Of a DNA stretch of 64,000 nt, positions 31,620 through 41,721 are shown piece after piece (the first letter of the stretch is position 1; each line of letters begins with the position of its first letter). Both the position numbers and the translations under genes were made by a program. The notes under the pieces are model-generated. The model was not told where the DNA came from. It was given only the letters and a program-made list of their open reading frames with translations, and searched no databases. The stretch is from positions 3,098,125 to 3,162,124 of the forward strand of contig NC_084599.1 of assembly GCF_033807715.1 (NCBI RefSeq), given 5' to 3'. This stretch comes from Cololabis saira (taxonomy: Eukaryota; Chordata; Actinopteri; Beloniformes; Belonidae).

Positions 31620-32908
31620 AAGCAGCACAACGTAACTTTCAGCTTTTCTGAGTTTGGCAGCATCTTTTGGACAAAAGTGGTGGTGCTTTACCAGAAAGAA
31701 CACTACGTTTCCCATGAGCACCAGCGCGTACTGCCGGAAAACTCCTGTCCCGTCGCGTGCATTTGTTTTGATAGCGAATGAAGACGGGACGGACTTTTCT
31801 GTTTCACCAAGTGAACAGACGGAACGCAAAAATAAAAAGTTAAACTGCTGGAAAGGAACTGGAATTTACCGGGATACCTTAAACAAGGAAGCCAGGGAGC
31901 GGTATATGGAGAAAATAATGATTATTAACGGTCTGGATCCATATGAAATCCCTACTAAAGAATGGAGCTCCTCGTCAGAGCTGCACTCTTTAGAAGGATT
32001 TACAGCCGCAGTTCTGCAGAACCACCGTCTCCGGCTACCTTGTTTAGGAGTGTTTGGCAGCTGCTTTGGTAAATGTTTGACTCGCCACGTGTTTCAATAA
32101 ATGAGTATAATAGTACAACATACAGTACATGTTTTGTATCCCTCTTACTTCTCTTTTCTTTTCTTTTGACTGCTATATTATGGTGAAGAGGCTCCGAGGC
32201 GTGAGCAATATTTTGGTTTTCCTCGTGAGATTATTTTTTTCCTCTGCAGCTACAAATAAGAGTTAATATTTTTTCCTCAACAAACTAGTTTTATCTGAAG
32301 ATTGGGGTTAATTGCACCGCAGAGAGCTGGCCAGCAACTGTGTTTAGCTGGAGAAGTGGGGAATAAAACCTGTGTTTTGATCCGACCCCGGTCTGTGTGA
32401 GTGTTTGTGGTTTACTGTGTGGAAGGTGTTTGGTCGTTACAGCCGCGATCCAAGCGAGCCGACGACTCTTTCACTCTTTTACTCTGTTATATCAGATACT
32501 TGGCCTCCGTGGTTCTGCCTCCGAGCAGGAAAGCGGTGAAAAGTTAAACCATTAGCGATCTTTTCCCCATGTCTGTTATGTGGAGCTGCTGCAGCCACAA
32601 CGCAGCAACAGGTTACCAGCTTCTGCGGAGCTCTGCGCTCCACGCCCCGCCCATTTTCGTCTCGACTGCGAATCGGGAAGGAGGGGGAAGTGACGTATGC
32701 CGTAAAGCAGTCAAAGCCGTAAAAATGTGTAGTTTTTAGTGTGGAAGGGTTCCTACCATGCTCCTCAAAGTTACATAGTACCAGTGAAGGAGATACAGAC
32801 CCCTCAGACCATGACAGAGGTTCATTAAACCTGTTGGAAGTTGATGTACCATCACAATGATGATGATGAAATATGATATTAAGGTGGAAAAGTTACGTAG
32901 TGTCGCTT
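31620..32908 (+). mobile_element. Possible Kolobok-like transposon
   Basis: Inverted ends AAGCAGCACAACGTAACTTT and AAGCGACACTACGTAACTTT (few mismatches) bound 1289 bp. The flanks are TTAA (31616-31619) and TCAA (32909-32912), compatible with a decayed TTAA duplication as in Kolobok or piggyBac. It contains a 128-codon ORF but no recognisable transposase core. An intron-like acceptor (CCTCTGCAG) follows near 32250. Confidence 0.5.
31714..32100 (+). CDS. ORF of the Kolobok-like element (128 aa), function unknown
   Basis: Open from an ATG (MSTSAYCRKTPVPSRAF) to TAA. The middle is charged (KLNCWKGTGIYRDTLNKEAR) and includes INGLDPYEIPTKEW. That pattern reminds me of N-terminal regions of transposon-associated proteins with a downstream YqaJ-like or SWIM part, but the match is from memory and weak. 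The last 40 residues look like readthrough past a splice site. The upstream frame is open without an ATG back to 31654. The sequence around the ATG (ACTACGTTTCCCATGAGC) resembles a ZNF143-type site. Confidence 0.35.
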   Translation: MSTSAYCRKTPVPSRAFVLIANEDGTDFSVSPSEQTERKNKKLNCWKGTGIYRDTLNKEARERYMEKIMIINGLDPYEIPTKEWSSSSELHSLEGFTAAVLQNHRLRLPCLGVFGSCFGKCLTRHVFQ

Positions 32909-33362
32909 TCAAACTATTTTCAGAAAAACCACTGGGTACTTTCCTAATATAATTGAGCTGTTCTGCTGAAACCAACAGAGCAGGAGACTGTTCTGTCCTG
33001 AGAGTGAGTTTACTCCTCAGTACAGCCATTCCTTTCTCAGTGTGTGTTTACACCGTGAACAAACTCAGGCTCCAACAGCAGGAGTCTCTGCCCCTTTAAT
33101 CTGATTGGTTTAGAGTAAATCGTCCCCCACGTGGGGTGCGCTCTTATGATTGGCTGAAACAAAGGAAGACATGTGATTGGTTGCAGATCCTTCTGTGTTA
33201 ATAAAAACGTATTTGTGGATCGAGTCACGTCAGGGGAGTCTCAAAAGTCACACACAAATCCAGCGCAGCTCACAGAGAAAAAAACTTTTGTAAATCAGGT
33301 TATATTTGTGTGTGCATCAAAAATACATTTGTATATCTTGTCCTACGCACGTGAAGCCTTAT
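32909..33362. other. No recognised feature
   Basis: No ORF with a domain; no repeat recognised. Confidence 0.45.
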
Positions 33363-33533
33363 GATACTTCATTTGTTCTTTTTATATATTCTATTCTGTT
33401 AAAAGGTGGGCAAGATAATCTTTATGCTTCAAGCCCAGACCTTTTCGGTCAAAATAATCACAATGTTGACCAAGGAAAAACCTGTGTTGTCTTGTTTGTT
33501 GATATTATGTTTGTGATTGACCGGAATAAATAT

Positions 33534-33571
<38 letters not shown>
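33363..33571 (+). mobile_element. LINE 3' end with AACT tail
   Basis: AT-rich 3' UTR-like sequence ending in GGAATAAATATTAACTAACT and about eight AACT units. AATAAA plus a short tandem tail indicates a Rex/L2-type LINE 3' fragment. No coding part remains. Confidence 0.6.
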
Positions 33572-33572
<1 letters not shown>

Positions 33573-34223
33573 GCATTTGTGGATTGGCGTGTGCATTTGT
33601 CACTTTTAAGACTGTTCTAGCTCCATAGATGTTTGCACCATTAACACCATATACTTGCATATGTTTATATGCTGTAATCTGCACAATTATCTTAATATCC
33701 ATCATTAATAGAGACCACTTCCCTAAACTCATGCAGCCTGACTCCTACTGCTAGTTTGCCCTTGACGGTGGACTCAGGTCTCCGTCTCTGCACTACACAA
33801 CTCTGCACTACACAACTCTGCACTACACAACTCTGCACTACACAACTCTGCACTACACAACTCTGCACTACACAACTCTGCAGATGAAGCTGCAGAGAGA
33901 GAAGAAGAGCTGAACGTGATGCGGCTGCAAGTTCACATGGTGCAGAAACCTGCAGAGCATCGTAGAGCAATAGAGTTCATGCAGATCTGAGGTCACTACG
34001 TTAAAAACAAATGAAGACACTTAACTAACAGGAGGATGTTATGCAAATATGTTTAACTGCATGAGGACAGTAGTATTCTTTACTAGCACAAGCAGATGAC
34101 AGTTACAGAGAAATGGATTTAAATCTGAATCTGTTCAAGCTGCTGAAATGTTCCCCATATTCATGTGTCATGTCTTTACGTTTGGCTTTAAGCTATTAAC
34201 AGTAGTATTGATAAGAATATCAG
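33572..34223. other. Unassigned, with a 15-bp tandem repeat
   Basis: About seven units of CTGCACTACACAACT at 33785-33882 lie within otherwise unassigned sequence. Confidence 0.85.
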
Positions 34224-34831
34224 TAAGACTGTGCTGAAAAAAAAAAAATTATTTTCCGATTCTAAATCGATTCTCATTCATTCCTAAAACTCGATTCGTA
34301 TGTCTAAAGATCGATTTCTTTTCTTCATCATTACATTACAACTTTTGGTATTTTTTTGTGTATGCCCAAAAAAGGAATGTTTTGTTGGACACAAGAATAA
34401 CTGGTGTTATGTTTTTGCCTTTAAATGTGTTTAAAGGTATGAAAACATTAGTTTTCAGTTATAATTGCATAAATTGTCTATATTTCATTACTTTATATAC
34501 TGTTCTTCTCTAAAAGCCAAATTCTCAATTTTTTTCCGTTTGGTAATTCTGCCACACGATGTTTCCTAAAGCAGTTCTATCAGCATTCTGGGAGCTGATT
34601 GGTCCTTACAGCATCATTAGCTGCAATACTTGCTGTTTAATCTCAATATAATACTAGTATTAATATGTTGCAGAACTACAGTCATATCATTCATGCAACA
34701 GCTCAAAAAACTGTTTTAATAACACTAACCCAAATCAATATCGGAATCGAATCAAATCTTGATAATCGATTCCAAATCTTAAGAATGGGAATTGAATCGA
34801 TTCTTGACATTTGAATGGATCCCCAGCCCTA
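34224..34831. mobile_element. hAT MITE (CCCCAGCCCTA end), copy 1
   Basis: Left end TAAGACTGTGCTGAAAAA, right end GAATGGATCCCCAGCCCTA. It is rich in ATCGATT motifs. It is uninterrupted and serves as reference for copy 2 at 35519-36910. The target duplication is not clear here. Confidence 0.78.
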
Positions 34832-35518
34832 ACTATGAGTAAGTACCAATACCAGTATTAGGTATGAATACAATCTAAAGTCCAAATGGAAACACTGTAC
34901 AGTCCTGTGTGATTCAACTGTTTTCTATTCTGGCTCTGATGAAAACTCAAGTCAACTCTGAGTCTGTCAAAGACGACGGTTACCGTGGCAACGAGGCTTT
35001 TTCCTGTAGTGTTTTCTGTGTGGAGTGCTGGATCTACCAGGATAAAAGTCTCTGCTAGACTCGTGTTAGTCCGTAAAGCAGAAGCAGCATCAGATAAGAA
35101 GCCCGGCAGCAGGATGTGTTGTGAGAAACGGCTGCTGCTGAACACGCCAGGCAGACGCTGCTTCTCACATAACCTTTAACAAACGTGTCATACTTAGAAA
35201 CCCTGTTTACAGCAACACTGTTCATCTGGTTACAATGCAGCGTTCTCCTGGGGAAGTCCCAGTAAGTCCCACTAAGTCCCAGTAAGTCATGTGGACGAGG
35301 GTTTGACATCTGCTCCAAAAAGAAAAAAAAAAGTGGAACTGCAATAAATACAAAGGAATCACAAGTAAGAACAACTTTTTTCAAAGTTGTCCCTATTTTG
35401 TACACTGTAATGTAGAGAAATCAGTGTGTTCCAGACCACAATAACGATCCTGGCCCCCTGAGCACACGCACACTTTCATGTTTCTACATGAGACCCTGTT
35501 GTCCCTGGGGGGGGGGAC
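34832..35518. other. No recognised feature
   Basis: Contains a short AGTCCCAGTA repeat (35257-35288) and a G run (35506-35516). The minus-strand open frames lack domains. Confidence 0.45.
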
Positions 35519-36012
35519 TAGGCCTGTGTTGAAAAAAATACATCAATCAATCAATTTTCCGATTCTAAATCGATTCTCATATTAATTCCTAAAAATCGAT
35601 TTGTATGTCTAAAGATCCATTTCCTTTTCATCATTACGTTACAACTTTTGGTATTTTTTTGTTTATGCCCAAAAAAGGATGTTTTGTTGGACACGAGAAT
35701 AACTGGTGCCATGTTGTCTTTAAATATGTTTAAAGGTATGAAAACATTAAAGTTTTCAGTTATAATTGCATAAATTGTCTATATTTCTTTGCTTTATATA
35801 CTGTCTTAGACTTATATTTGCACAAAATGCTAAAAACCAAATTCTCAAAAATGGGAAAAATCAAACTGATTTCATCCGTCTCTGTTTCCTCCCTGGATCT
35901 GTTTGGTAATTCTGCCACATGATGTTTCTGAAAGCAGTTCTATCAGCATTCTGGGAGCTGATTGGTCCTTACAGCATCATTAGCTGCAATACTTGCTGTT
36001 GAATCTCAATAT

Positions 36013-36221
36013 AAAAAATTTAAAAAAAAGAGCCGTCAATTTCTACCTCATATTGCTGCGCCTTCAGTTCTTTAATCGTATGTCAATAAGTGCCACATTT
36101 GTTTATTTACTGTTTGATATTTTTAAATCTAAAGAGCGAAATAACCGGAGTCAAATTCCTTGTTGGACAATGTTCCAACCTGGAAACCAATAAAGATGAT
36201 TCTGAATCAGATTCTGATTCT
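36013..36221 (+). mobile_element. Short retroposon 3' end with GATTCT tail
   Basis: Inserted where copy 1 of the hAT is continuous. It ends CCAATAAAGATGATTCTGAA and GATTCT units, and is flanked by ATATAA on both sides. This is a 3' fragment of an L2-type element and its tail resembles that of the membrane-protein retroposon at 5550-6991. Confidence 0.75.
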
Positions 36222-36267
36222 GATATAATACTAGTATTAATGTGTGGCAGAACCACACAGTCATCTA

Positions 36268-36622
36268 CAGGACTGTCTCAGAAAATTACAATATGGTGAT
36301 TTTCTGTAATGCAATTAAAAAAATAAAAATGTCATACATTCTGGATTCATTACAAATCAACTGAAATATTGCAAGCCTTTTATCATTTTAATATTGCTGA
36401 TCATGGTTTACAGTTTAAGAAAACTCAAATATTCTATCTCAAAAAATTAGAATATTCTGGGAATCTTAATCTTAAACTGTAAACCATGATCAGCAATATT
36501 AAAATAATAAAAGGCTTGCAATATTTCAGTTGATTTGAAATGAATCCAGAATGTATGACATTTTTGTTTTTTTAATTGCATTACACAAAATCACAATATT
36601 CTAATTTTCTGAGACAGTCCTG
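36268..36622. mobile_element. Mariner-like MITE, full palindromic copy
   Basis: Termini CAGGACTGTCTCAGAAAATT and its complement, flanked by TA on both sides. The two halves are near mirror images, so the single strand can fold on itself. 355 bp, noncoding. Confidence 0.85.
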
Positions 36623-36670
36623 TATATATATATATATAATATTTGCTCAGTGCTGCGTAGTTTTGTAATG

Positions 36671-36766
36671 TAATGAATCCAGAATGTATGACATTTAGTT
36701 TTTTTAATTGCATTACAGAAAATAAAGAACTTTATCACAATATTCTTATTTTCTGAGACAGTCCTG
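36671..36766. mobile_element. Mariner-like MITE, partial copy
   Basis: Right-hand 96 bp of the same family (AATCCAGAATGTATGACATT through GAGACAGTCCTG), a short distance from the full copy. Confidence 0.8.
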
Positions 36767-36910
36767 TTATTCATGCAACAGCTCAAAAAACAGTTTTATT
36801 AACACTAACCCAAATCGATATTGGAATCGGATCAAATCAAAACGTGATAATGGATTGTGAATCTTAGGAATGGAATGGATTGTTGACATGTGAGTGGATC
36901 CCCAGCCCTA

Positions 36911-37270
36911 CGGGGGACACTAACGCAGGCTGCTCACAGTCATCTCCTCCCTGGGGCCTGAGCCCAGCTGAGGGGGGGGGGGCTTAGAAGGAGTTTACAG
37001 TGGTACGTAGCGGGACAGCCTGCTGTGTTTGCTGGGCGTCGCTGGCTTCCCCGGCATCAGAGAGTGGAGATGGAGCTGGTGCTGGACCTGCTAATGGTGG
37101 AGCTCAGACCAGATCAGACCCCTCTGCAGCTCCTGCTGCTGGTTGGTGCTACGCACAAACCTTCTGAGGCTCTGAGCTTTGTCACTGACCACAGTTTTGC
37201 TTCTTGCAAAGCTGCCGTCTGTCATTTTAGTAGCCAGACGCAGATTGTGGTTCTGTTAAATGCCAATTTT
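36911..37270. other. No recognised feature
   Basis: GC-moderate, with a 103-codon plus-strand open frame (37025-37336) that runs into a MITE and carries no domain. Confidence 0.45.
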
Positions 37271-37736
37271 GGCGCTTTTCCACTAGCACCTACTCGGCCC
37301 GACTCGACTCTCCTCGGTTTGGTTCTTCTCCACTAGGGGTCTAACGTGACGAGTAGATACTTTTCTGTAACTATTCTGCCGAGGTTCTAAGCTGCTGAGT
37401 CGGCTGTATCTGACATCATCACACTACAGGCCACCGATTGGTCGGGGGGTTAGAGTCAGACGTCTGAGTCAGGAGGAGGAAATCAGAGAAAGAGACTCTG
37501 ACGGATTCTTGTTCATTTTATTCAACCAGCAACGGCAGCAAAAGTCTGTTTCATGATCCAACTCTGAGGGTCAGATGTTCATAAACCTGGTGCTGAGGAG
37601 AGAATTAAAAAGGGATGTAGACGGAGATAAGGAACGACCAGATCTACCAGGAGCTCTGTCTCTTCATAGCTGCTCACGGCTCCAGCTGACTTTTCAGCAG
37701 CACAGAGACAAACTAACAAAAAAAAAATCAAAAAAA

Positions 37737-38627
37737 GGGCTGCAACGATTCGTCGACGTCAAAAAAAATCGATCATCAAAATTGTCGACTATGAATTCCA
37801 TTGTAAACAATTGTCGCCAGAAGTGTTTTTCCAATGGAGTGAGGCGTCTCACTTCAATACAATCTCTGCCGAGAGTCGTGCATGCACGATAGCGTCTCTG
37901 CAGAGCGGTGGCGGGTAAAACTAAATGAAGGCGTCCTGTACAGCAGCTGCACGTAATAAAAGTTCAAAGGTTTGAGAGCATTTTAGCCTCAATACGGCGA
38001 ATAAAAAGATTACTTGCAGGGTTTGCAAAGCCGACGTTGCTTATCACGGGAGCACGTTGGTAATGCAGGAGCATTTGAAGAGAAAGCACGTCGGAATGTT
38101 GAACGAAACGGACTCGCCTTGGTAAGATATTAAGCCTATTTTCATTTGTTAAATTAATTTGTTTCATTCGTTATTTATTAGCATTATTGGAGCCACTCAC
38201 AGCTACTCTCGTTGCTATAACCTCAATCATAATTGATGCGTGAGTGAAAGGTGAAATAGCTTGTGCGATGATGGATTTGCATCTAACTTTGGGTCAGGTG
38301 ACCTATGAGCTGTCAATCATCCATCAAGCTCCACAATGATCATGTTAACATTAAATCAGATAGATTTGTCTGGACATTTCTGTGGATGTTTTGCGGATGG
38401 CGGCAGGAGCAGGATGAAGAAAACAGTCCCGCTATAGCAAGATGAAGAAAACAGTCCGGCTATAGCAGACCCCTAGTGTCATCTTTCTGGTGTTTATTAT
38501 CATTTGCCACATAATTAAAGCAACCTCATACTAATAAAAAAAAAAACGAATTATCCGATTAGTCGACTAATCGTTTCAATAGTCGGTGACTAGTCGACTA
38601 TTAAAATAGTCGTTAGTTGCAGCCCTA
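37737..38627 (+). mobile_element. hAT element (AGGGCTGCAACGATT) with BED relic
   Basis: Left end GGGCTGCAACGATTCGTCGA, right end GTCGTTAGTTGCAGCCCTA, flanked by CAAAAAAA (37729-37736, 38628-38635). The TTCGTCGAC and GTCGACTAAT motifs make long imperfect inverted ends. It keeps only the first exon of a transposase. Confidence 0.85.
37961..38121 (+). pseudogene. hAT transposase first exon, BED zinc finger
   Basis: One frame reads ITCRVCKADVAYHGSTLVM then QEHLKRKH. The pair Cys-X2-Cys (codons at 38015 and 38024) and His-X4-His (38072, 38087) is a BED zinc finger, the DNA-binding module of hAT transposases. The tryptophan normally found upstream (V-W-E-H) is replaced by a TGA stop at 37973. A GTAAGAT donor follows at 38122, so the ancestor was spliced. 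The catalytic domain is missing. Confidence 0.75.
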
Positions 38628-38881
38628 CAAAAAAAGCGTTGCCACTTGAAGCTTCTCTCACTCTCATTTTTTAACTTGATATCAAACACAAACCACAGAT
38701 CCAGCAGCACATCTATCATCTCCTCCAGGTTCTACATCTTTAGTGTTGTTGTCTTCTACTTTAGACACACAATCAAATACGTCACAGCAGCTTCTCTCCA
38801 ACCTCCTACTTCTGATCTGGGTGTTGAAAAGAAACGAGGTGGAGGCGAGTGGAGACGAGTAGGTACTAGTGGAAAAGCTCC

Positions 38882-39393
38882 ATTAATGCTCCCTGCTTTA
38901 ACACAACTGATTCTAATTAATGGTCGTCATCTGTGTGTCATCAACGTCTGCACAGCTCTGTTGATGACAGACACCTGCATCAGGGCAGCATCGTAAACAT
39001 GAGGACCAGGGTGCACTGCTGCACATGCTCAATGATGACTTCATCAATCACAATACCTGCAGAAACTGGCTCTGTATTTTACATGCTAAAATGTGTTAGT
39101 GGTGAAAGAATGGGACCTCTCCCAGGAAGTCATGACTTAAGATGCAGTTCAGGCTCAACTGAGAATATTATCAGTGTTTTTAATCAGTGTATTATCAATT
39201 GGTTAGTTTTTTTATTGCTGTTTTAAAATACCATGCGAAATACCAGAAGGTTGATGAAAAAAAAAAAAAAAAAAAAAACTGTCAATTTAGAGGCTGCAAT
39301 GTACATATGTATATATATATATATATTTCTGAAAAATGTATTGTGTATTTCAGGTGAAAAATATGGTCTAATAAGGTCTAACACCATCGCTGC
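38882..39393. other. No gene recognised; A run and AT repeat
   Basis: Unassigned sequence with a poly-A stretch (39257-39278) and a short AT microsatellite (39308-39328). Confidence 0.5.
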
Positions 39394-39838
39394 AAACGTC
39401 AGTTAGGTCAAACGTCAGTTACGTCTCTATGAAGAGACAGAGCTGCAAACGTCAGTTACGTCTCTGCAAACGTCAGTTACGTCTCTGCAAACGTCAGTTA
39501 CGTCTCTGCAAACGTCAGTTACGTCTCTGCAAACGTCAGTTACGTCTCTGCAAACGTCAGTTACGTCTCTGCAAACGTCAGTTACGTCTCTGCAAACGTC
39601 AGTTACGTCTCTGCTAACGTCAGTTACGTCTCTGCTAACGTCAGTTACGTCTCTGCTAACGTCAGTTACGTCTCTGCTAACGTCAGTTACGTCTCTGCTA
39701 ACGTCAGTTACGTCTCTGCAAACGTCAGTTACGTCTCTGCAAACGTCAGTTACGTCTCTGCAAACGTCAGTTACGTCTCTGCTAACGTCAGTTACGTCTC
39801 TGCTAACGTCAGTTACGTCTCTGCAAACGTCAGTTACG
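39394..39838. repeat. 21-bp minisatellite (ACGTCTCTGC(A/T)AACGTCAGTT)
   Basis: About twenty units. A and T variants at one base fall in blocks (CTGCAAAC then CTGCTAAC then CTGCAAAC), showing local copying. The 21-bp period keeps frame, so one frame stays open as a CKRQLRL repeat, but there is no start context or flanking coding sequence. Confidence 0.95.
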
Positions 39839-40047
39839 GGGGGAGTAGCGGAGAAGAGAGGTGAGAATGGAGGAGCAGGTGAAAGGTATCGGCCCAGTAA
39901 GAAGAATTTACATTTCTAAAACGCCCCGACGGCATCATTGATAAAGGTAGAGTAAAAAAGGAAAGGACTTTGCTCACCACCGAAGCAGCTCAAGTTTAGC
40001 CACGTAAACACAAAGCACCCGGTTGAGAGCGCAGCCGCAGCTAACGT

Positions 40048-41036
40048 TAGCAGCAACGATGTTACCACAGCAGCAACGATGTTACCACAGCGACGGTGTT
40101 ACCACAGCAGCGATGTTGCCACAGCAACGATGTTGCCACAGCAGCGATGTTATCACAGCAGCGATGTTACCACAGCAGCGATGTTACCACACCAACGATG
40201 TTACCACACCAACGATGTTACCACAGCAGCGATGTTACCACAGCAGCAGCGATGTTGCCACAGCAACGATGTTACCACAGCAGCGACGATGTTACCACAG
40301 CGACGGTGTTACCACAGCAGCGATGTTACCACAGCAACGATGTTGCCACAGCAGCGATGTTATCACAGCAGCGATGTTACCACAGCAGCGATGTTACCAC
40401 AGCAGCGATGTTGCCACAGCAACGATGTTACCACAGCAGCGATGTTGCCACAGCAGCGATGTTATCACACCAACGATGTTGCCACAGCAGCGATGTTGCC
40501 ACAGCAGCGATGTTGCCACAGCAGCGATGTTGCCACAGCAGCGATGATACCACAGCAGCGATGTTACCACAGCGACGATGTTACCACAGCGACGATGTTA
40601 CCACAGCAGCGATGTTACCACAGCAGCGATGTTACCACAGCGACGATGTTACCACAGCGACGATGTTACCACAGCAGCGATGTTACCACAGCAGCGATGT
40701 TACCACAGCAGCGATGATACCACAGCAGCGATGTTACCACAACAACGGTGTTACCACAGCAGCGATGTTACCACAGCAGCGATGTTGCCACAGCAGCGAT
40801 GTTATCACACCAACGATGTTATCACAGCAGCGATGTTACCACAGCAGCGATGTTAACACAGCAGCGATGTTAACACAGCAGCGATGTTGCCACAGCAACG
40901 ATGTTATCACAGCAACGATGTTACCACAGCAAAGATGTTACCACAGCAACGATGTTACCACAGCAACGATGTTACCACAGCAACGATGTTATCACAGCAA
41001 GGATGTTATCACAGCAACGATGTTACCACAGCAGCA
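40048..41036. repeat. 17-bp minisatellite (CGATGTTACCACAGCAG)
   Basis: About 58 units with G/A and T/C variants at a few positions. Since 17 is not a multiple of 3, each plus frame encodes the same 17-residue peptide cycle (MLPQQRCYHSSDVTTAA), merely shifted, giving three overlapping open frames of up to 324 codons. Most likely a by-product; no flanking coding signals. Confidence 0.95.
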
Positions 41037-41404
41037 AGTCAAGTCTGAACAGATGCTGAACAGATGCTAAATAAGTAAATTACATGATAAAGCCACTTTT
41101 TTTGTTGTTTTCAATTAATTATTTATTAGCACTACTCAAAATCTCTGGGATTTCAATCCAGAACTGGAGTTTCAAACATCCCCAAAAAAAATACTGCCAC
41201 TACTGACCTCTCAAAAAAATGTGCCTTGTCTTGTTTTGGCTCAAAAAGGGATAACATAGCATCTAAGAACGTGTATCAGGACCAGACAGCCAGCGGGGAC
41301 CACAGGGCTCTTACTGGGATTCCTCGCTGTAACATGTGATGGCTGGAGCTCGTCTGGAAAATTGGGACCAAATAGCTGCACCTCACATGGATTTTACAGA
41401 ACTC
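41037..41404. other. No recognised feature; LTR element insertion flank
   Basis: Unassigned sequence leading to the GGTAG target site (41405-41409). Confidence 0.5.
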
Positions 41405-41409
41405 GGTAG

Positions 41410-41564
41410 TGTGTTGATAGTAGTGGTGGAACTACATTACCCAGAATGCCATATATTGGTCGCGGGTTGATGATGTCACTGTTCAAGATGGCTACCTGAA
41501 GTTGGTCAGTAAAGCTGCATGAAAACCTAAGCTGGTGTGTTCTTTGAGGGCTACAAACATAACA
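41410..41564 (+). repeat. 5' LTR (155 bp)
   Basis: Starts TGTGTTGATAG, ends ACAAACATAACA. Unusually short for Ty3/gypsy. It contains ACTACATTACCCAGAATGC (41431-41449), TGATGTCA (41470-41477) and AAGATGGC (41485-41492), which resemble ZNF143, CRE/ATF and YY1 sites and could act as its promoter. Confidence 0.93.
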
Positions 41565-41579
41565 TGGTGTCAGAAGTGG
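41565..41579 (+). promoter_or_regulatory. Primer-binding site
   Basis: TGGTGTCAGAAGTGG directly follows the LTR. Its TGG pairs with the CCA end of a tRNA, as required for minus-strand priming. I cannot name the tRNA without a comparison. Confidence 0.75.
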
Positions 41580-41721
41580 ACTCTCATGGTCCGCGCTGAG
41601 ATTGACGGACGGAGGGAGAGCTTTGCCAAAGAGTGGGACGAAAAAGCAGCAGTTGGACGCCGACATCGCCGTTAGCAGCAGGCTACAGCTAGCGTCAGCA
41701 CAGCTGAAAGCAGTCGACGCC

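Larger units (their letters stand above)
35519..36910. mobile_element. hAT MITE, copy 2, with two nested insertions
   Basis: Ends TAGGCCTGTGTTGAAAAA and GTGGATCCCCAGCCCTA. Flanks GGGGGGAC (35511-35518) and CGGGGGAC (36911-36918) form an 8-bp duplication with one mismatch. Compared with copy 1 it contains a retroposon (about 36013-36221) and a mariner MITE cluster (36268-36766). Confidence 0.88.
37271..38881. mobile_element. MITE (GGCGCTTTTCCACTAG), full, with nested hAT
   Basis: Ends GGCGCTTTTCCACTAGCACC and CTAGTGGAAAAGCTCC are inverted. Outside the nested hAT (37737-38627) the sequence is collinear with 30863-31548. Confidence 0.85.

Noticed and set aside
39394..41036. CRISPR-like spacing of direct repeats
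   Set aside because: Units are contiguous tandem repeats without unique spacers, in a eukaryotic genome.
41602..41721. 40-codon N-terminal extension of Gag
   Set aside because: It starts at TTG, not ATG; the strong Kozak ATG at 41722 is the better start.
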